Origin: an uncultured Mycoplasmatota bacterium
GTDB taxonomy: Bacteria; Bacillota_I; Bacilli_A; RF39; UBA660
DNA: 11,362 nucleotides
Direction of reading: 5' to 3'
NCBI GenBank assembly: GCA_900546275.1
Contig: URCH01000022.1
Span: 1 to 11,362 of the forward strand
Under the pieces are notes generated by a model, which was not told the origin of the DNA, made no database searches, and worked only from the letters and a program-made list of their open reading frames with translations. Position 1 is the stretch's first letter, and each line of letters starts with the position of its first letter. Both the position numbers and the translations under genes were made by a program. Positions 1 through 6,247 of the stretch are shown piece after piece.

Positions 1-1
1 A

Positions 2-1651
2 TTAATAAATTATATAAATAATTTTAAAACCAAAGATTATTTATATACATTTATATTAGGAAATACAAGCTTATTAGAACAAGATACCAAAAAAAGTTTT
101 CAGAATAATGGAATAAGTCATTTATTTGCTGTATCAGGAATGCACATTACATTAATATCAACACTACTTATGTATTTATTAAAAAAAATAACAAAAAATC
201 ATGATATAAGTTATATAATAACAATTTTTATTTTATTGTTTTATACTTTTATAACAAATTTTTCATCATCAATATTAAGAGCATTTTTATTGTTTTTATT
301 AATTTATATAAATAAAAAATTTAAATTCAATTTAAAAACTATAGAAATAATAATGTTAATATTGTTAATTTTGTTAATGTATAATCCATTTTATATATAT
401 AGTATAGGATTTAAATTTACTTTTATAATTTCAATAATACTTATATTATTTTCTAAGAAAATTAATAATTTTAAAAACTATTTTTCAAAATTATTAATGA
501 CATCATTAATATCTTTTTTTATAAGTTTACCAATAGTTATTAATAATTTTTTTGAAATCAACTTAATTAGTCCATTATTAAATCTTATATTTGTACCATT
601 TATTTCTATAATTATTTTTCCATTTTCATTAATAAGTTTGATATTTCCTTTTTTAGATAATACATTTTATATAATTGTTAAATTTATGGAAAATATTTCT
701 ATTTATATAAATAATACTTTAAGTATAAATATAATAATTGGAAAAATGAATTTAATAATGATTGTCATATATTATTTATTAACATTAATATGTTTAAATA
801 AAGTTTTAGTAAAAAAATATATCTATGTTTTACCAATTATAACTTTAATTCTAATTTATTCAAATATTAATTATTTTAATAAAAATCTAATTGTTACTAT
901 GCTTGATGTAGGTCAAGGCGATTCTTTGATGATTGCTTTTCCTAATAATAAAGGTAATATTCTTATAGATACAGGAGGGATAGTTAATTTTACTAAAACT
1001 AATTATGAAATATCAACATCAACAATAATTCCATATTTAAAGTCAATTGGAATAAAAAAAATTAATTATTTAGTTTTAACTCATGGAGACTTTGATCACA
1101 TGGGCGAGGCAATAAATTTTATTAATAATTTTAAAGTAGACAAAGTTATTCTTAATTGTGGTTCTTATAACGATTTAGAAAAAGATTTAATTAAAGTATT
1201 AGATAAAAAGGAAATAGAATATTATTCGTGTATTAAAGAACTAAATATCGATAACAACAAATTATATTTTTTAAATACAAAAGAATATGATAATGAAAAT
1301 GATAACTCAAATGTTATATATACAGAATTATATGGTTATAAGTTCATGTTTATGGGAGATTCTGGAATAGAGAAAGAAAAAGATATTTTAGATAAATATA
1401 ATATAAGTGATATAGATGTACTTAAAGTAGGGCATCATGGAAGTAAGACAAGCAGTAGTAAGTCTTTTATAAATGAAGCAAATCCAAAGTACTCAATAAT
1501 TAGTGTTGGAAAAAACAATAGATATGGTCATCCAAATAAAGAAGTATTAAATACTTTAAAATACTCTAAAATTTATAGGACGGATCAAGTTGGTAGTATT
1601 ATGTTTAAGATAAAAAATGATAAATTAAAAATTGAAACTTGTACGCAATAG
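2..1651 (+). CDS. comEC: ComEC/Rec2 DNA internalisation channel (5'-truncated by window edge)
   Basis: ComEC forms the inner-membrane channel that passes single-stranded DNA into the cell during natural transformation. The frame is open from base 2 with no start, so the N-terminus lies outside the window; the ATG at 140 is internal, because the codons before it encode the conserved competence-domain segment around ILGNTSLLEQD and HLFAVSGMHI. Several hydrophobic helices follow (about 140-890). From about 895 comes the C-terminal metallo-beta-lactamase-like domain: LDVGQGDS at about 902-925, THGDFDH (1079-1099, the ComEC form of the metal-binding HxxxxDH motif), FMGDSG near 1350, and GHHGSK (1430-1444). 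The 549 residues visible agree with a full protein lacking only its front part. No frameshift is seen, so it looks functional. The gene downstream starts 11 bases after the stop, which suggests co-transcription. Confidence 0.95.
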   Translation, partial: LINYINNFKTKDYLYTFILGNTSLLEQDTKKSFQNNGISHLFAVSGMHITLISTLLMYLLKKITKNHDISYIITIFILLFYTFITNFSSSILRAFLLFLLIYINKKFKFNLKTIEIIMLILLILLMYNPFYIYSIGFKFTFIISIILILFSKKINNFKNYFSKLLMTSLISFFISLPIVINNFFEINLISPLLNLIFVPFISIIIFPFSLISLIFPFLDNTFYIIVKFMENISIYINNTLSINIIIGKMNLIMIVIYYLLTLICLNKVLVKKYIYVLPIITLILIYSNINYFNKNLIVTMLDVGQGDSLMIAFPNNKGNILIDTGGIVNFTKTNYEISTSTIIPYLKSIGIKKINYLVLTHGDFDHMGEAINFINNFKVDKVILNCGSYNDLEKDLIKVLDKKEIEYYSCIKELNIDNNKLYFLNTKEYDNENDNSNVIYTELYGYKFMFMGDSGIEKEKDILDKYNISDIDVLKVGHHGSKTSSSKSFINEANPKYSIISVGKNNRYGHPNKEVLNTLKYSKIYRTDQVGSIMFKIKNDKLKIETCTQ

Positions 1652-1662
1652 AAAGGAATAAT

Positions 1663-2034
1663 ATGAATTATTATAATGAGATAAAAAATGAATTAATAAA
1701 TAATGAGATAAATAGGAAAGTCAAAAGTTACTCGATTAATAAAAGCGATTTAAATACTTATTATAATGTTGGTAAATTATTATTAGATGCAGGAAATAAA
1801 TATGGAGAAAATATTATTAAAGAGTATTCAATAAGATTAACTGAAGAATTAGGTTCAGGATACAGTCAAAGAAATTTGAGAAATATGAGACAATTTTATA
1901 AAGTATTTCAAAAATGGCAGACAATGTCTGCCAAATTAAGTTGGAGTCATTATTGTGAAATTCTTTGGTTTGAGGAAAATAAATTTCACTATTATGCTAA
2001 GATAGCTGAATCAAGTAATTTATCAATTAGATAA
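1663..2034 (+). CDS. DUF1016 N-terminal domain fragment
   Basis: This is the 123-aa product expected if translation stops at the TAA. It holds the DUF1016 N-terminal domain: YYNVGKLLLDAG near residues 28-39, the SxRLTEELG stretch, YSQRNLRNMRQFY (about 67-79) and LSWSHY (about 92-97), all hallmarks of the family. This domain is thought to support oligomerisation or target recognition, and without the nuclease half it has no visible catalytic residues. The TTG at 1639 lies inside comEC and lacks an SD, so the ATG at 1663 with AAAGGA six bases upstream is preferred. A 19-bp palindrome (1915-1933) lies within the coding sequence. It is best read as the front part of the broken gene 1663-2544. Confidence 0.75.
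   Translation: MNYYNEIKNELINNEINRKVKSYSINKSDLNTYYNVGKLLLDAGNKYGENIIKEYSIRLTEELGSGYSQRNLRNMRQFYKVFQKWQTMSAKLSWSHYCEILWFEENKFHYYAKIAESSNLSIR
1915..1933. repeat. 19-bp perfect palindrome with a single central base
   Basis: TGGCAGACA (1915-1923), A (1924), TGTCTGCCA (1925-1933) forms a perfect 9-bp inverted repeat around one base, inside the DUF1016 gene where it encodes WQTMSA. It is much richer in G+C than its surroundings. Whether it is a binding site or a by-product of protein constraint is not known. Confidence 0.8.
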
Positions 2035-2097
2035 TTAAGAGAAAGAATAAAAGCTAATGAATATGAAAGATTACCAGAACATACTAAAAATAGATTA

Positions 2098-2544
2098 ATG
2101 ATTCAGAATGAGTCTAATATTATTGATTTTGTAAAGAGCCCAATTATGATTAAAAATAACAATAAGTATGATATATTTTCAGAAAAAGTATTACAAAAAC
2201 TAATCTTAGAAGACATTTCATCATTTTTAGAAGAATTAGGAGAAAGTTTTACTTTTATTAAAAATGAATATAAAATCAAAATTAATGGTAGATATAACTA
2301 TATAGATTTACTTTTATATAATATAAAATACAAGTGTTATGTAGTAATAGAATTAAAAGCTACTGGGTTAAAGAAAGAACACACAGGCCAAATTATGACT
2401 TATATGAATTACATTGATAAAAATGTTAAAACTATTGAAGAAAATAGCACAGTAGGTATTATTATTTGTAAACAAGATAATGAGTATGTCATAAAATATT
2501 GTTCAGATAATAGAATAATTGCTAGGAAATACGAATTAATATGA
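2098..2544 (+). CDS. DUF1016 C-terminal PDDEXK nuclease fragment
   Basis: This 148-aa open stretch carries the PDDEXK nuclease domain of the broken DUF1016 protein. It has the helical lead (FSEKVLQKLILEDISSFLEELG), the family strand FTFIKNEYKI, then D70 in YIDLLLYN, E85-x-K87 in VIELKATG, and Q98 in the following helix, the expected D-ExK-Q arrangement. The ATG at 2098 has no Shine-Dalgarno sequence upstream and lies in the same frame as the N-terminal half, so independent translation is doubtful; it would need readthrough of the TAA or reinitiation. The stop TGA at 2542-2544 overlaps the next gene's ATG (ATGA), so loss of ribosomes through this half may lower expression of that gene. Confidence 0.7.
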   Translation: MIQNESNIIDFVKSPIMIKNNNKYDIFSEKVLQKLILEDISSFLEELGESFTFIKNEYKIKINGRYNYIDLLLYNIKYKCYVVIELKATGLKKEHTGQIMTYMNYIDKNVKTIEENSTVGIIICKQDNEYVIKYCSDNRIIARKYELI

Positions 2545-3107
2545 TACAATATGTATTGGATGTGATTAATATGATAAATATAAAAACACCAAGTGATATT
2601 TTAAATTACATGGATAATATAGAATATGGGTATATAGACTTAAATGGAGAAAAACATATAAATAGTTTAAAAGGTTTTAGAAAAAATTATAGAACATTAA
2701 GTATTGAACAAATATTAGAATATAAAATTGGAACCTGCATTGAACAAGTATTATTAATGCATGAACTTTTAAATAATTTAAATATTAAAAACAAAATGTT
2801 TTGTACAAGAATTTATGAATGTGGAGAAATTAATGATGATCAAGAGGAACATTTACACTGTTTTATTTTATATTATAATGAAACTGGTGTACATCAAATA
2901 GAACATCCTAATAGTGAAAGAAAAGGAATATATGATTTTACAGATGAAAATAATGCAATTGAAGAAATAAACAAAATTTATATTGAAATGTCGGGTGGAG
3001 TATCAAGACCAGTAACAGAATATTTTGATGTTAAACCAGGTTTGAGTTTTAAAGAATTTAATGATTATATTAATTCATTAGATATAAAAAAATATAATAA
3101 ATCTTAA
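2541..3107 (+). CDS. transglutaminase-like superfamily protein
   Basis: A 188-aa soluble protein with the core of the transglutaminase-like (papain-like fold) superfamily: a nucleophile cysteine C66 in IGTCIEQV at the start of a helix, H106 in HLHCFILYY, and an acidic candidate E121 in QIEHPN followed by GIYDF. The spacing fits the Cys-His-acid triad. I recall similar uncharacterised proteins in Clostridia, but no substrate is known; protease, amidase or deamidase activity are all possible. There is no signal peptide or membrane segment, so it should be cytosolic. The start codon overlaps the nuclease stop as ATGA, suggesting translational coupling. An alternative ATG at 2571 is at least as plausible: GGATGTGAT just upstream resembles an SD, and remembered relatives begin near the TPSDILNYM segment. 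Stop is followed by hairpins at 3249-3313. Confidence 0.75.
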   Translation: MIQYVLDVINMINIKTPSDILNYMDNIEYGYIDLNGEKHINSLKGFRKNYRTLSIEQILEYKIGTCIEQVLLMHELLNNLNIKNKMFCTRIYECGEINDDQEEHLHCFILYYNETGVHQIEHPNSERKGIYDFTDENNAIEEINKIYIEMSGGVSRPVTEYFDVKPGLSFKEFNDYINSLDIKKYNKS

Positions 3108-3248
3108 TAACGTAGTTTAATTAATTATACATTATTAAAAGATAAGAATATATTATTAAAGATTAATAAAAAATGCATAAAATAAAACTAACTTGTATAT
3201 ATTAAAAGTAGTGCATAAAAAATAATATTTAAAATCATATTTAATAGC

Positions 3249-3268
3249 ACGCTAATCGCTATTAGCGT
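3249..3268 (+). terminator. hairpin, probable weak terminator
   Basis: ACGCTAAT (3249-3256) pairs with ATTAGCGT (3261-3268) across the loop CGCT, giving an 8-bp perfect stem followed by only about four T residues and then alternating TA. It lies about 140 bases after the transglutaminase-like gene and could act as the first of two tandem terminators. Confidence 0.55.
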
Positions 3269-3281
3269 TTTATATATAGAT

Positions 3282-3313
3282 AGGCATATTTTACATATGC
3301 CTTTATTTTTTTT
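3282..3313 (+). terminator. Rho-independent terminator upstream of the pilin-like gene
   Basis: AGGCATA (3282-3288) pairs with TATGCCT (3296-3302) around the loop TTTTACA, followed by a long T-rich tail to 3313. The tail ends one base before the -35 box of the next promoter, cleanly insulating the pilin-like gene from the comEC unit. Confidence 0.75.
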
Positions 3314-3314
3314 G

Positions 3315-3370
3315 TTGACATATTCTCTTGTTTAGGAGTACAATTGTAATTGAAAATACAAACTAGGAGG
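3315..3370 (+). promoter_or_regulatory. sigma-A promoter and RBS of the pilin-like gene
   Basis: TTGACA (3315-3320), an 18-base spacer and TACAAT (3339-3344) form a strong promoter, with transcription expected near 3351. The -10 box lies in a 10-bp palindrome TACAATTGTA (3339-3348), a possible operator or chance. The SD AGGAGG (3365-3370) is nine bases before ATG 3380. Any start at 3350 would fall at the transcription start, which excludes it. Confidence 0.8.
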
Positions 3371-3379
3371 ATTGACATA

Positions 3380-4777
3380 ATGAAAAAGAAAAAAGGATTT
3401 ACTTTAATTGAATTGTTAGCAGTAATAGTAATATTAGCAATTATATCGCTTATAGCAACTCCAATAGTACTAAATTTAATAGATTCTGCAAAAAAAGGTG
3501 CTTTTGAAAGGAGTGTTGAGGGGGTAGTAAGAAGTGCTAATTTATTTTATGCGCAAGAATTAGTAAATAATCCAAACGTTGCTGAAATAACATTTACATG
3601 TAATAACAATGAATGCACAACAACTAATATATTAGATGTTAATGGAAATCCATCAAAATTGGATATAACTGGAATAGTTGGGAATGGGAATGTTATCTTA
3701 TATGAAGATGGAGGAGTAGCATTAACACTAATAAATGAAACTTATATAGCAACGAAAGAAAAAAATGAAGAAATAATAATAAACAAAACGAGTAGTATAG
3801 AAGAAAAAAAAGTAACAATAATATTTGATGGAAACGGAGGAACAGTAAGTGAATCAAAAAAAGAAGTAACAGTAAATAGTACATATGGCGAGTTGCCAGT
3901 ACCAACATATACAGATTACGTTTTTATGGGATGGTATACAAGTGCAACAAATGGAGCAAAAATAGAAGAATCAACACTAGTAACTGTAACTGAAAATCAA
4001 ACATTATATGCCCAATGGAAAAAAGCACATTATGATGATAATGGAAATATAATAACAGCAACAACCTATGTAACTGGAGATGACATAAAATTAGGTGGAT
4101 ATAAATGGCATGTTATAGGGGATATAAACGACAAACTTACATTATTAATGGATGCTAATCAATTAGGTGATAAAAGTGAAATGGCACATTGCACAGCAGA
4201 TGCTGATGCTACAACAGATTGTGGCGTAAATTCTAAAGGTGATTTATATGTATATAGTTGGGATAAATCATTAATAAGAACATATTTAAATGGAGAATTC
4301 TTAACAAACCTAGAAAGTAAAATAACAAATGAAATAATAAGTATGCCAATATGTGCAGATCCAACAAGAGATGATGGAGAAACAACGTATGGAGGATATT
4401 TAATGAGTGAATTAAATGTACTAGGAAAAACATCTGATTGTTCAAAACAAGTAAGTGATAAAGTAAGATTAATAAGTTCATCAGAATACTACAATATGAG
4501 CCCATATTATGAAACAGAAGATGATAATTATCCTAACGTAAATCATTATATAAAACCGTTATCTAAAACAAGTGATTATGAATCTTGGTTATATTGTAAA
4601 TCCACAAATTGTGGTTCCTCATATTATTGGGGTGCTTGGTGGACCATGAATTCTAGTTTCGGTTCTGATATTAATACAGCACATGAAGTTAATGTAGATG
4701 GAGGAGGCTTCTTGAGTATTAAAGGTGTTGGGGCAGCTCTATTTAGTGTCCGACCTGTTATAACAATTATTAAATAG
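3380..4777 (+). CDS. type IV pilin-like protein with InlB-type repeat and DUF6273-like C-terminal domain
   Basis: A 465-aa surface protein. Residues 1-35 are a class III (prepilin) signal: a Lys-rich start, the cleavage/methylation motif G6-FTLIELL with E11 (Glu5 of the mature protein), then a hydrophobic helix. Residues about 36-130 continue as a small pilin head with C74 and C79. A linker leads to one Listeria-Bacteroides/InlB B-type repeat (145-213: IIFDGNGGTV, FMGWYT, LYAQW). From about 230 to the end is a domain with DUF6273 features: IKLGGYKWHVIG, RTYLNGEFL, VRLISSSEYY, WGAWWTMNSS and a terminal SVRPVITI. It has six more cysteines (271, 281, 325, 354, 406, 411). It would be processed by a prepilin peptidase and displayed outside the membrane, probably for adhesion, as a minor pilin, or for DNA capture; which one is inference. 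It has its own promoter and terminator. The last roughly 70 codons differ in codon preference from the middle of the gene. Confidence 0.85.
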   Translation: MKKKKGFTLIELLAVIVILAIISLIATPIVLNLIDSAKKGAFERSVEGVVRSANLFYAQELVNNPNVAEITFTCNNNECTTTNILDVNGNPSKLDITGIVGNGNVILYEDGGVALTLINETYIATKEKNEEIIINKTSSIEEKKVTIIFDGNGGTVSESKKEVTVNSTYGELPVPTYTDYVFMGWYTSATNGAKIEESTLVTVTENQTLYAQWKKAHYDDNGNIITATTYVTGDDIKLGGYKWHVIGDINDKLTLLMDANQLGDKSEMAHCTADADATTDCGVNSKGDLYVYSWDKSLIRTYLNGEFLTNLESKITNEIISMPICADPTRDDGETTYGGYLMSELNVLGKTSDCSKQVSDKVRLISSSEYYNMSPYYETEDDNYPNVNHYIKPLSKTSDYESWLYCKSTNCGSSYYWGAWWTMNSSFGSDINTAHEVNVDGGGFLSIKGVGAALFSVRPVITIIK

Positions 4778-4807
4778 AAAAAAAATATATATAAAGCGAA
4801 ATTATTG

Positions 4808-4850
4808 AAAAACTAAGAAAATTTTTAAAATGAAAAATCTTAGTTTTTTT
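4808..4850 (+). terminator. Rho-independent terminator after the pilin-like gene
   Basis: AAAAACTAAGA (4808-4818) pairs with TCTTAGTTTTT (4838-4848), an 11-bp stem with a 19-base AT-rich loop, and is followed by further T residues. An outer TAAAGC/GCTTTA pairing (4792-4797 with 4858-4863) could extend it. Confidence 0.8.
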
Positions 4851-4863
4851 GTTTTTTGCTTTA

Positions 4864-5183
4864 ACAGTTAAAATAATAAAAAATTTATCAAAACAATTAG
4901 CAAAAAAATAATAAAATAATTGAGTAATTTTAAAAAATAAATTTTTTTACAAATTTGATTTTGGAGAAAAAAACTGTTCTATATGTTGTAGCAGATAAAT
5001 TCTTTAGAATTAAAATGAATTTAACACCATAACTCCTTTAATTATTACAAAATAAATATTAAAAGAATATAGGATAATGTAAAAAATAGATATTAATATG
5101 GAAATATTTTAACATAGATTACTGACATTTCAACAAAATTTATAGGTAACATAAAAAAGGATTAACATTTTTTAAATTTAGTA
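4864..5183. other. AT-rich intergenic gap with no recognisable gene
   Basis: Reading both strands, I see only a few very short open frames (for example MNLTP then stop near 5010) and frequent stops. No pilin remnant, RNA structure or long repeat is recognisable. It holds long A and T runs and ends at the tRNA-Met promoter. An unrecognised small RNA cannot be excluded. Confidence 0.6.
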
Positions 5184-5212
5184 TTGTCAAATATTATTAA
5201 ATATGTTATTAT
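5184..5212 (+). promoter_or_regulatory. promoter of tRNA-Met
   Basis: TTGTCA (5184-5189), a 17-base spacer, and TATTAT (5207-5212) preceded by TG one base upstream (extended -10, 5204-5205). Transcription would begin near 5219, about nine bases before the mature tRNA. Confidence 0.65.
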
Positions 5213-5227
5213 TATTTTGTTGCAAAT

Positions 5228-5304
5228 GGCGACGTAGCTCAGCTGGCTAGAGCACCCGGTTCATACCCGGTAGGTCGAGAGTTCGAATCTCCCCGTCGCT
5301 ACCA
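5228..5304 (+). tRNA. tRNA-Met(CAT), elongator
   Basis: A 77-nt cloverleaf with encoded CCA: acceptor GGCGACG (5228-5234) with CGTCGCT (5294-5300), D-arm GCTC/GAGC, anticodon loop TTCATAC (5260-5266) with CAT at 5262-5264, GTTCGAAT T-loop, and ACCA end. The body closely follows the Bacillus elongator tRNA-Met, including the G1-U72 end pair and the AGCTGGCTA D-loop, rather than initiator tRNA, which has an unpaired first position and three G-C pairs above the loop in CTCATAA context. A tRNA-Ile(CAT) read with lysidine is the main alternative. Pair 27-43 is C-U, a mismatch. Confidence 0.93.
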
Positions 5305-5317
5305 GATTGATACTAGA

Positions 5318-5332
5318 CTCGAATTTTTCGAG
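5318..5332 (+). other. small hairpin after tRNA-Met
   Basis: CTCGAA (5318-5323) pairs with TTCGAG (5327-5332) around TTT. It has no T-tail, so it is not itself a terminator; it may help 3' processing of the tRNA precursor or be incidental. Confidence 0.4.
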
Positions 5333-5345
5333 ATTGGATAATATA

Positions 5346-5384
5346 AAAACTACTCTCAAATTAAATTGAAAGTAGTTTTATTTT
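5346..5384 (+). terminator. Rho-independent terminator of the tRNA-Met transcript
   Basis: AAAACTACT (5346-5354) pairs with AGTAGTTTT (5371-5379); after one C-A mismatch, TCAA pairs with TTGA to extend the stem. A T-rich tail follows (TTTTATTTT), so the tRNA-Met is a single-gene unit. Confidence 0.75.
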
Positions 5385-5417
5385 AAAAATTTAATAATAC
5401 ACAAAGGCAAATAATTA

Positions 5418-5441
5418 TGATATAATGTCTAATAATGGAGG
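5418..5441 (+). promoter_or_regulatory. extended -10 promoter and RBS of the 220-aa gene
   Basis: TGA-TATAAT (5418-5426) is an extended -10 with no convincing -35 box. Transcription near 5433 would leave the ATG at 5435 almost leaderless, while GGAGG at 5437-5441 lies eight bases before ATG 5450, which favours the later start. Confidence 0.65.
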
Positions 5442-5449
5442 GTTTGAAT

Positions 5450-6112
5450 ATGCTTTATTTTAGAACAAATGACGAAGTAATTGAAAAATATCAAATTGAT
5501 TTTAACAAAGAAGAAGTTGAAAACTTAAAAGAAGAAATTATAAATAATTGCAGTTTTATAAAGCATGAAGAGTATGAAAGCGATCATTTACCAAGATTTA
5601 CTGGTAAAATTATAAAAAATTATATATATACTTATATCGGAAAAGAAAAAAACTATTTTGAAGAAACAAGAGATATTTATCTATACAGTTACGATGAATA
5701 TAAGCCACCATATTTAGTTGAATTAATAAATCAACTTTTAAATGGTAATTCAAAAGTTATAGATGAAATATTAAATTATGATACTTCTACTAAATCAACT
5801 ATAGATTATAGAATTGACTTAGCAAATAAAGAATTTAATAAAATTGATCCTAAAGATATTTCTAAAAAGAAAGAAAAACTAAAAGAACTAGAAGAATTGT
5901 TAAAAGAAAAAGAATTAAATAAAGGACAACAAAGTGTAGAATCATATTACAACCAATTAATAGAATTAATTAAATTTAATTTGATAGATTCACTTCCAAT
6001 AAGTGAATTGGGTAGAATAGAATCTTTTTTAGAAATTGATTTGTTTAGTAAAATAAAAATTAGTAATTTTAATGAAAAGCCGTTAGTAAAATCGTTGAAA
6101 AAAATTGATTAA
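5450..6112 (+). CDS. hypothetical protein with a charged helical segment
   Basis: I do not recognise this 220-aa protein. It has no signal peptide or membrane helix and looks cytosolic. The first third mixes acidic and aromatic residues (IKHEEYESDHLPRFTG, then an aromatic YIYTYIGKE and YLYSYDEYKPPYL), suggesting a small beta-containing domain. Residues about 130-160 are a Lys/Glu-rich heptad-like stretch (SKKKEKLKELEELLKEKEL) likely to be a coiled coil or long helix. A helical, Leu/Ile-rich tail ends in basic residues. It is monocistronic, with its own promoter and terminator, between tRNA-Met and the converging ASCH gene. GGAGG at 5437-5441 supports ATG 5450 over the in-frame ATG at 5435. 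Base composition matches its neighbours. No function can be assigned. Confidence 0.8.
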   Translation: MLYFRTNDEVIEKYQIDFNKEEVENLKEEIINNCSFIKHEEYESDHLPRFTGKIIKNYIYTYIGKEKNYFEETRDIYLYSYDEYKPPYLVELINQLLNGNSKVIDEILNYDTSTKSTIDYRIDLANKEFNKIDPKDISKKKEKLKELEELLKEKELNKGQQSVESYYNQLIELIKFNLIDSLPISELGRIESFLEIDLFSKIKISNFNEKPLVKSLKKID

Positions 6113-6118
6113 TCCATT

Positions 6119-6147
6119 AAAGTAGCAAAAAATTATTGCTACTTTTT
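6119..6147 (+). terminator. Rho-independent terminator after the 220-aa gene
   Basis: AAAGTAGCAA (6119-6128) pairs with TTGCTACTTT (6136-6145), a 10-bp perfect stem with a 7-base loop, followed by TT and CT-rich sequence. It ends transcription facing the ASCH gene. Confidence 0.85.
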
Positions 6148-6210
6148 CTATTATTTAATAGATTATTCCATTTATCTAAGAAAATAGGATTTTTTTATAC
6201 TAAAATTCAA

Positions 6211-6242
6211 TAAAAAAGGCAATGAAATACAATTTCATTGCC
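6211..6242 (-). terminator. Rho-independent terminator of the ASCH gene
   Basis: GGCAATGAAAT (6218-6228) and ATTTCATTGCC (6232-6242) form an 11-bp perfect stem with loop ACA. On the minus strand it is followed by a run of six T (plus-strand A run 6212-6217), so it serves the minus-strand gene. A plus-strand transcript would meet the same stem with only a weak T tail. Confidence 0.88.
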
Positions 6243-6247
6243 AACTT

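Larger units (their letters stand above)
1663..2544 (+). pseudogene. DUF1016/YhcG-type PDDEXK nuclease, interrupted by an in-frame TAA
   Basis: Read in one frame, 1663-2544 encodes a complete but shortish DUF1016 protein of 293 codons plus stop, with one TAA at codon 124 (2032-2034). Residues 1-145 form the DUF1016 N-terminal domain, and 146-293 the PDDEXK nuclease fold with D215, E230-x-K232 and Q243. The frame stays open through the interval between the halves, and the residues there (LRERIKANEYERLPE) continue the usual family sequence after a Gln. A single C-to-T change of CAA to TAA explains the break. Family members are putative nucleases common in accessory regions and sometimes linked to restriction or defence loci; the biochemical role is poorly established. 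The rest is undamaged, so the lesion is recent, a sequencing error, or suppressed. An SD (AAAGGA, 1652-1657) overlapping the comEC stop decides the ATG at 1663. Confidence 0.85.

Noticed and set aside
2032..2034. TAA in the DUF1016 gene as evidence of stop-codon recoding
   Set aside because: All other genes end cleanly at TAA or TAG, or in one case TGA, and contain no in-frame stops; a single substitution is the simpler reading.
2542..2544. Mycoplasma-type code 4 (TGA read as Trp)
   Set aside because: TGA ends the nuclease at the family's usual C-terminus, and every Trp in recognised genes is TGG.
3131..3163. Direct repeat ATTATTAAAAGAT / ATTATTAAAGAT
   Set aside because: Two imperfect copies in very AT-rich sequence; expected by chance and not a CRISPR or iteron array.
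4562..4777. Diversity-generating retroelement target region in the pilin-like C-terminal domain
   Set aside because: No reverse transcriptase, no template repeat and no AAC-rich variable repeat are visible in the window.
5228..6242. Genomic island integrated at tRNA-Met
   Set aside because: No integrase, and I found no direct repeat of the tRNA 3' end downstream; the only shared string (GTTCGAATCT) is the common T-loop sequence also in tRNA-Gln.
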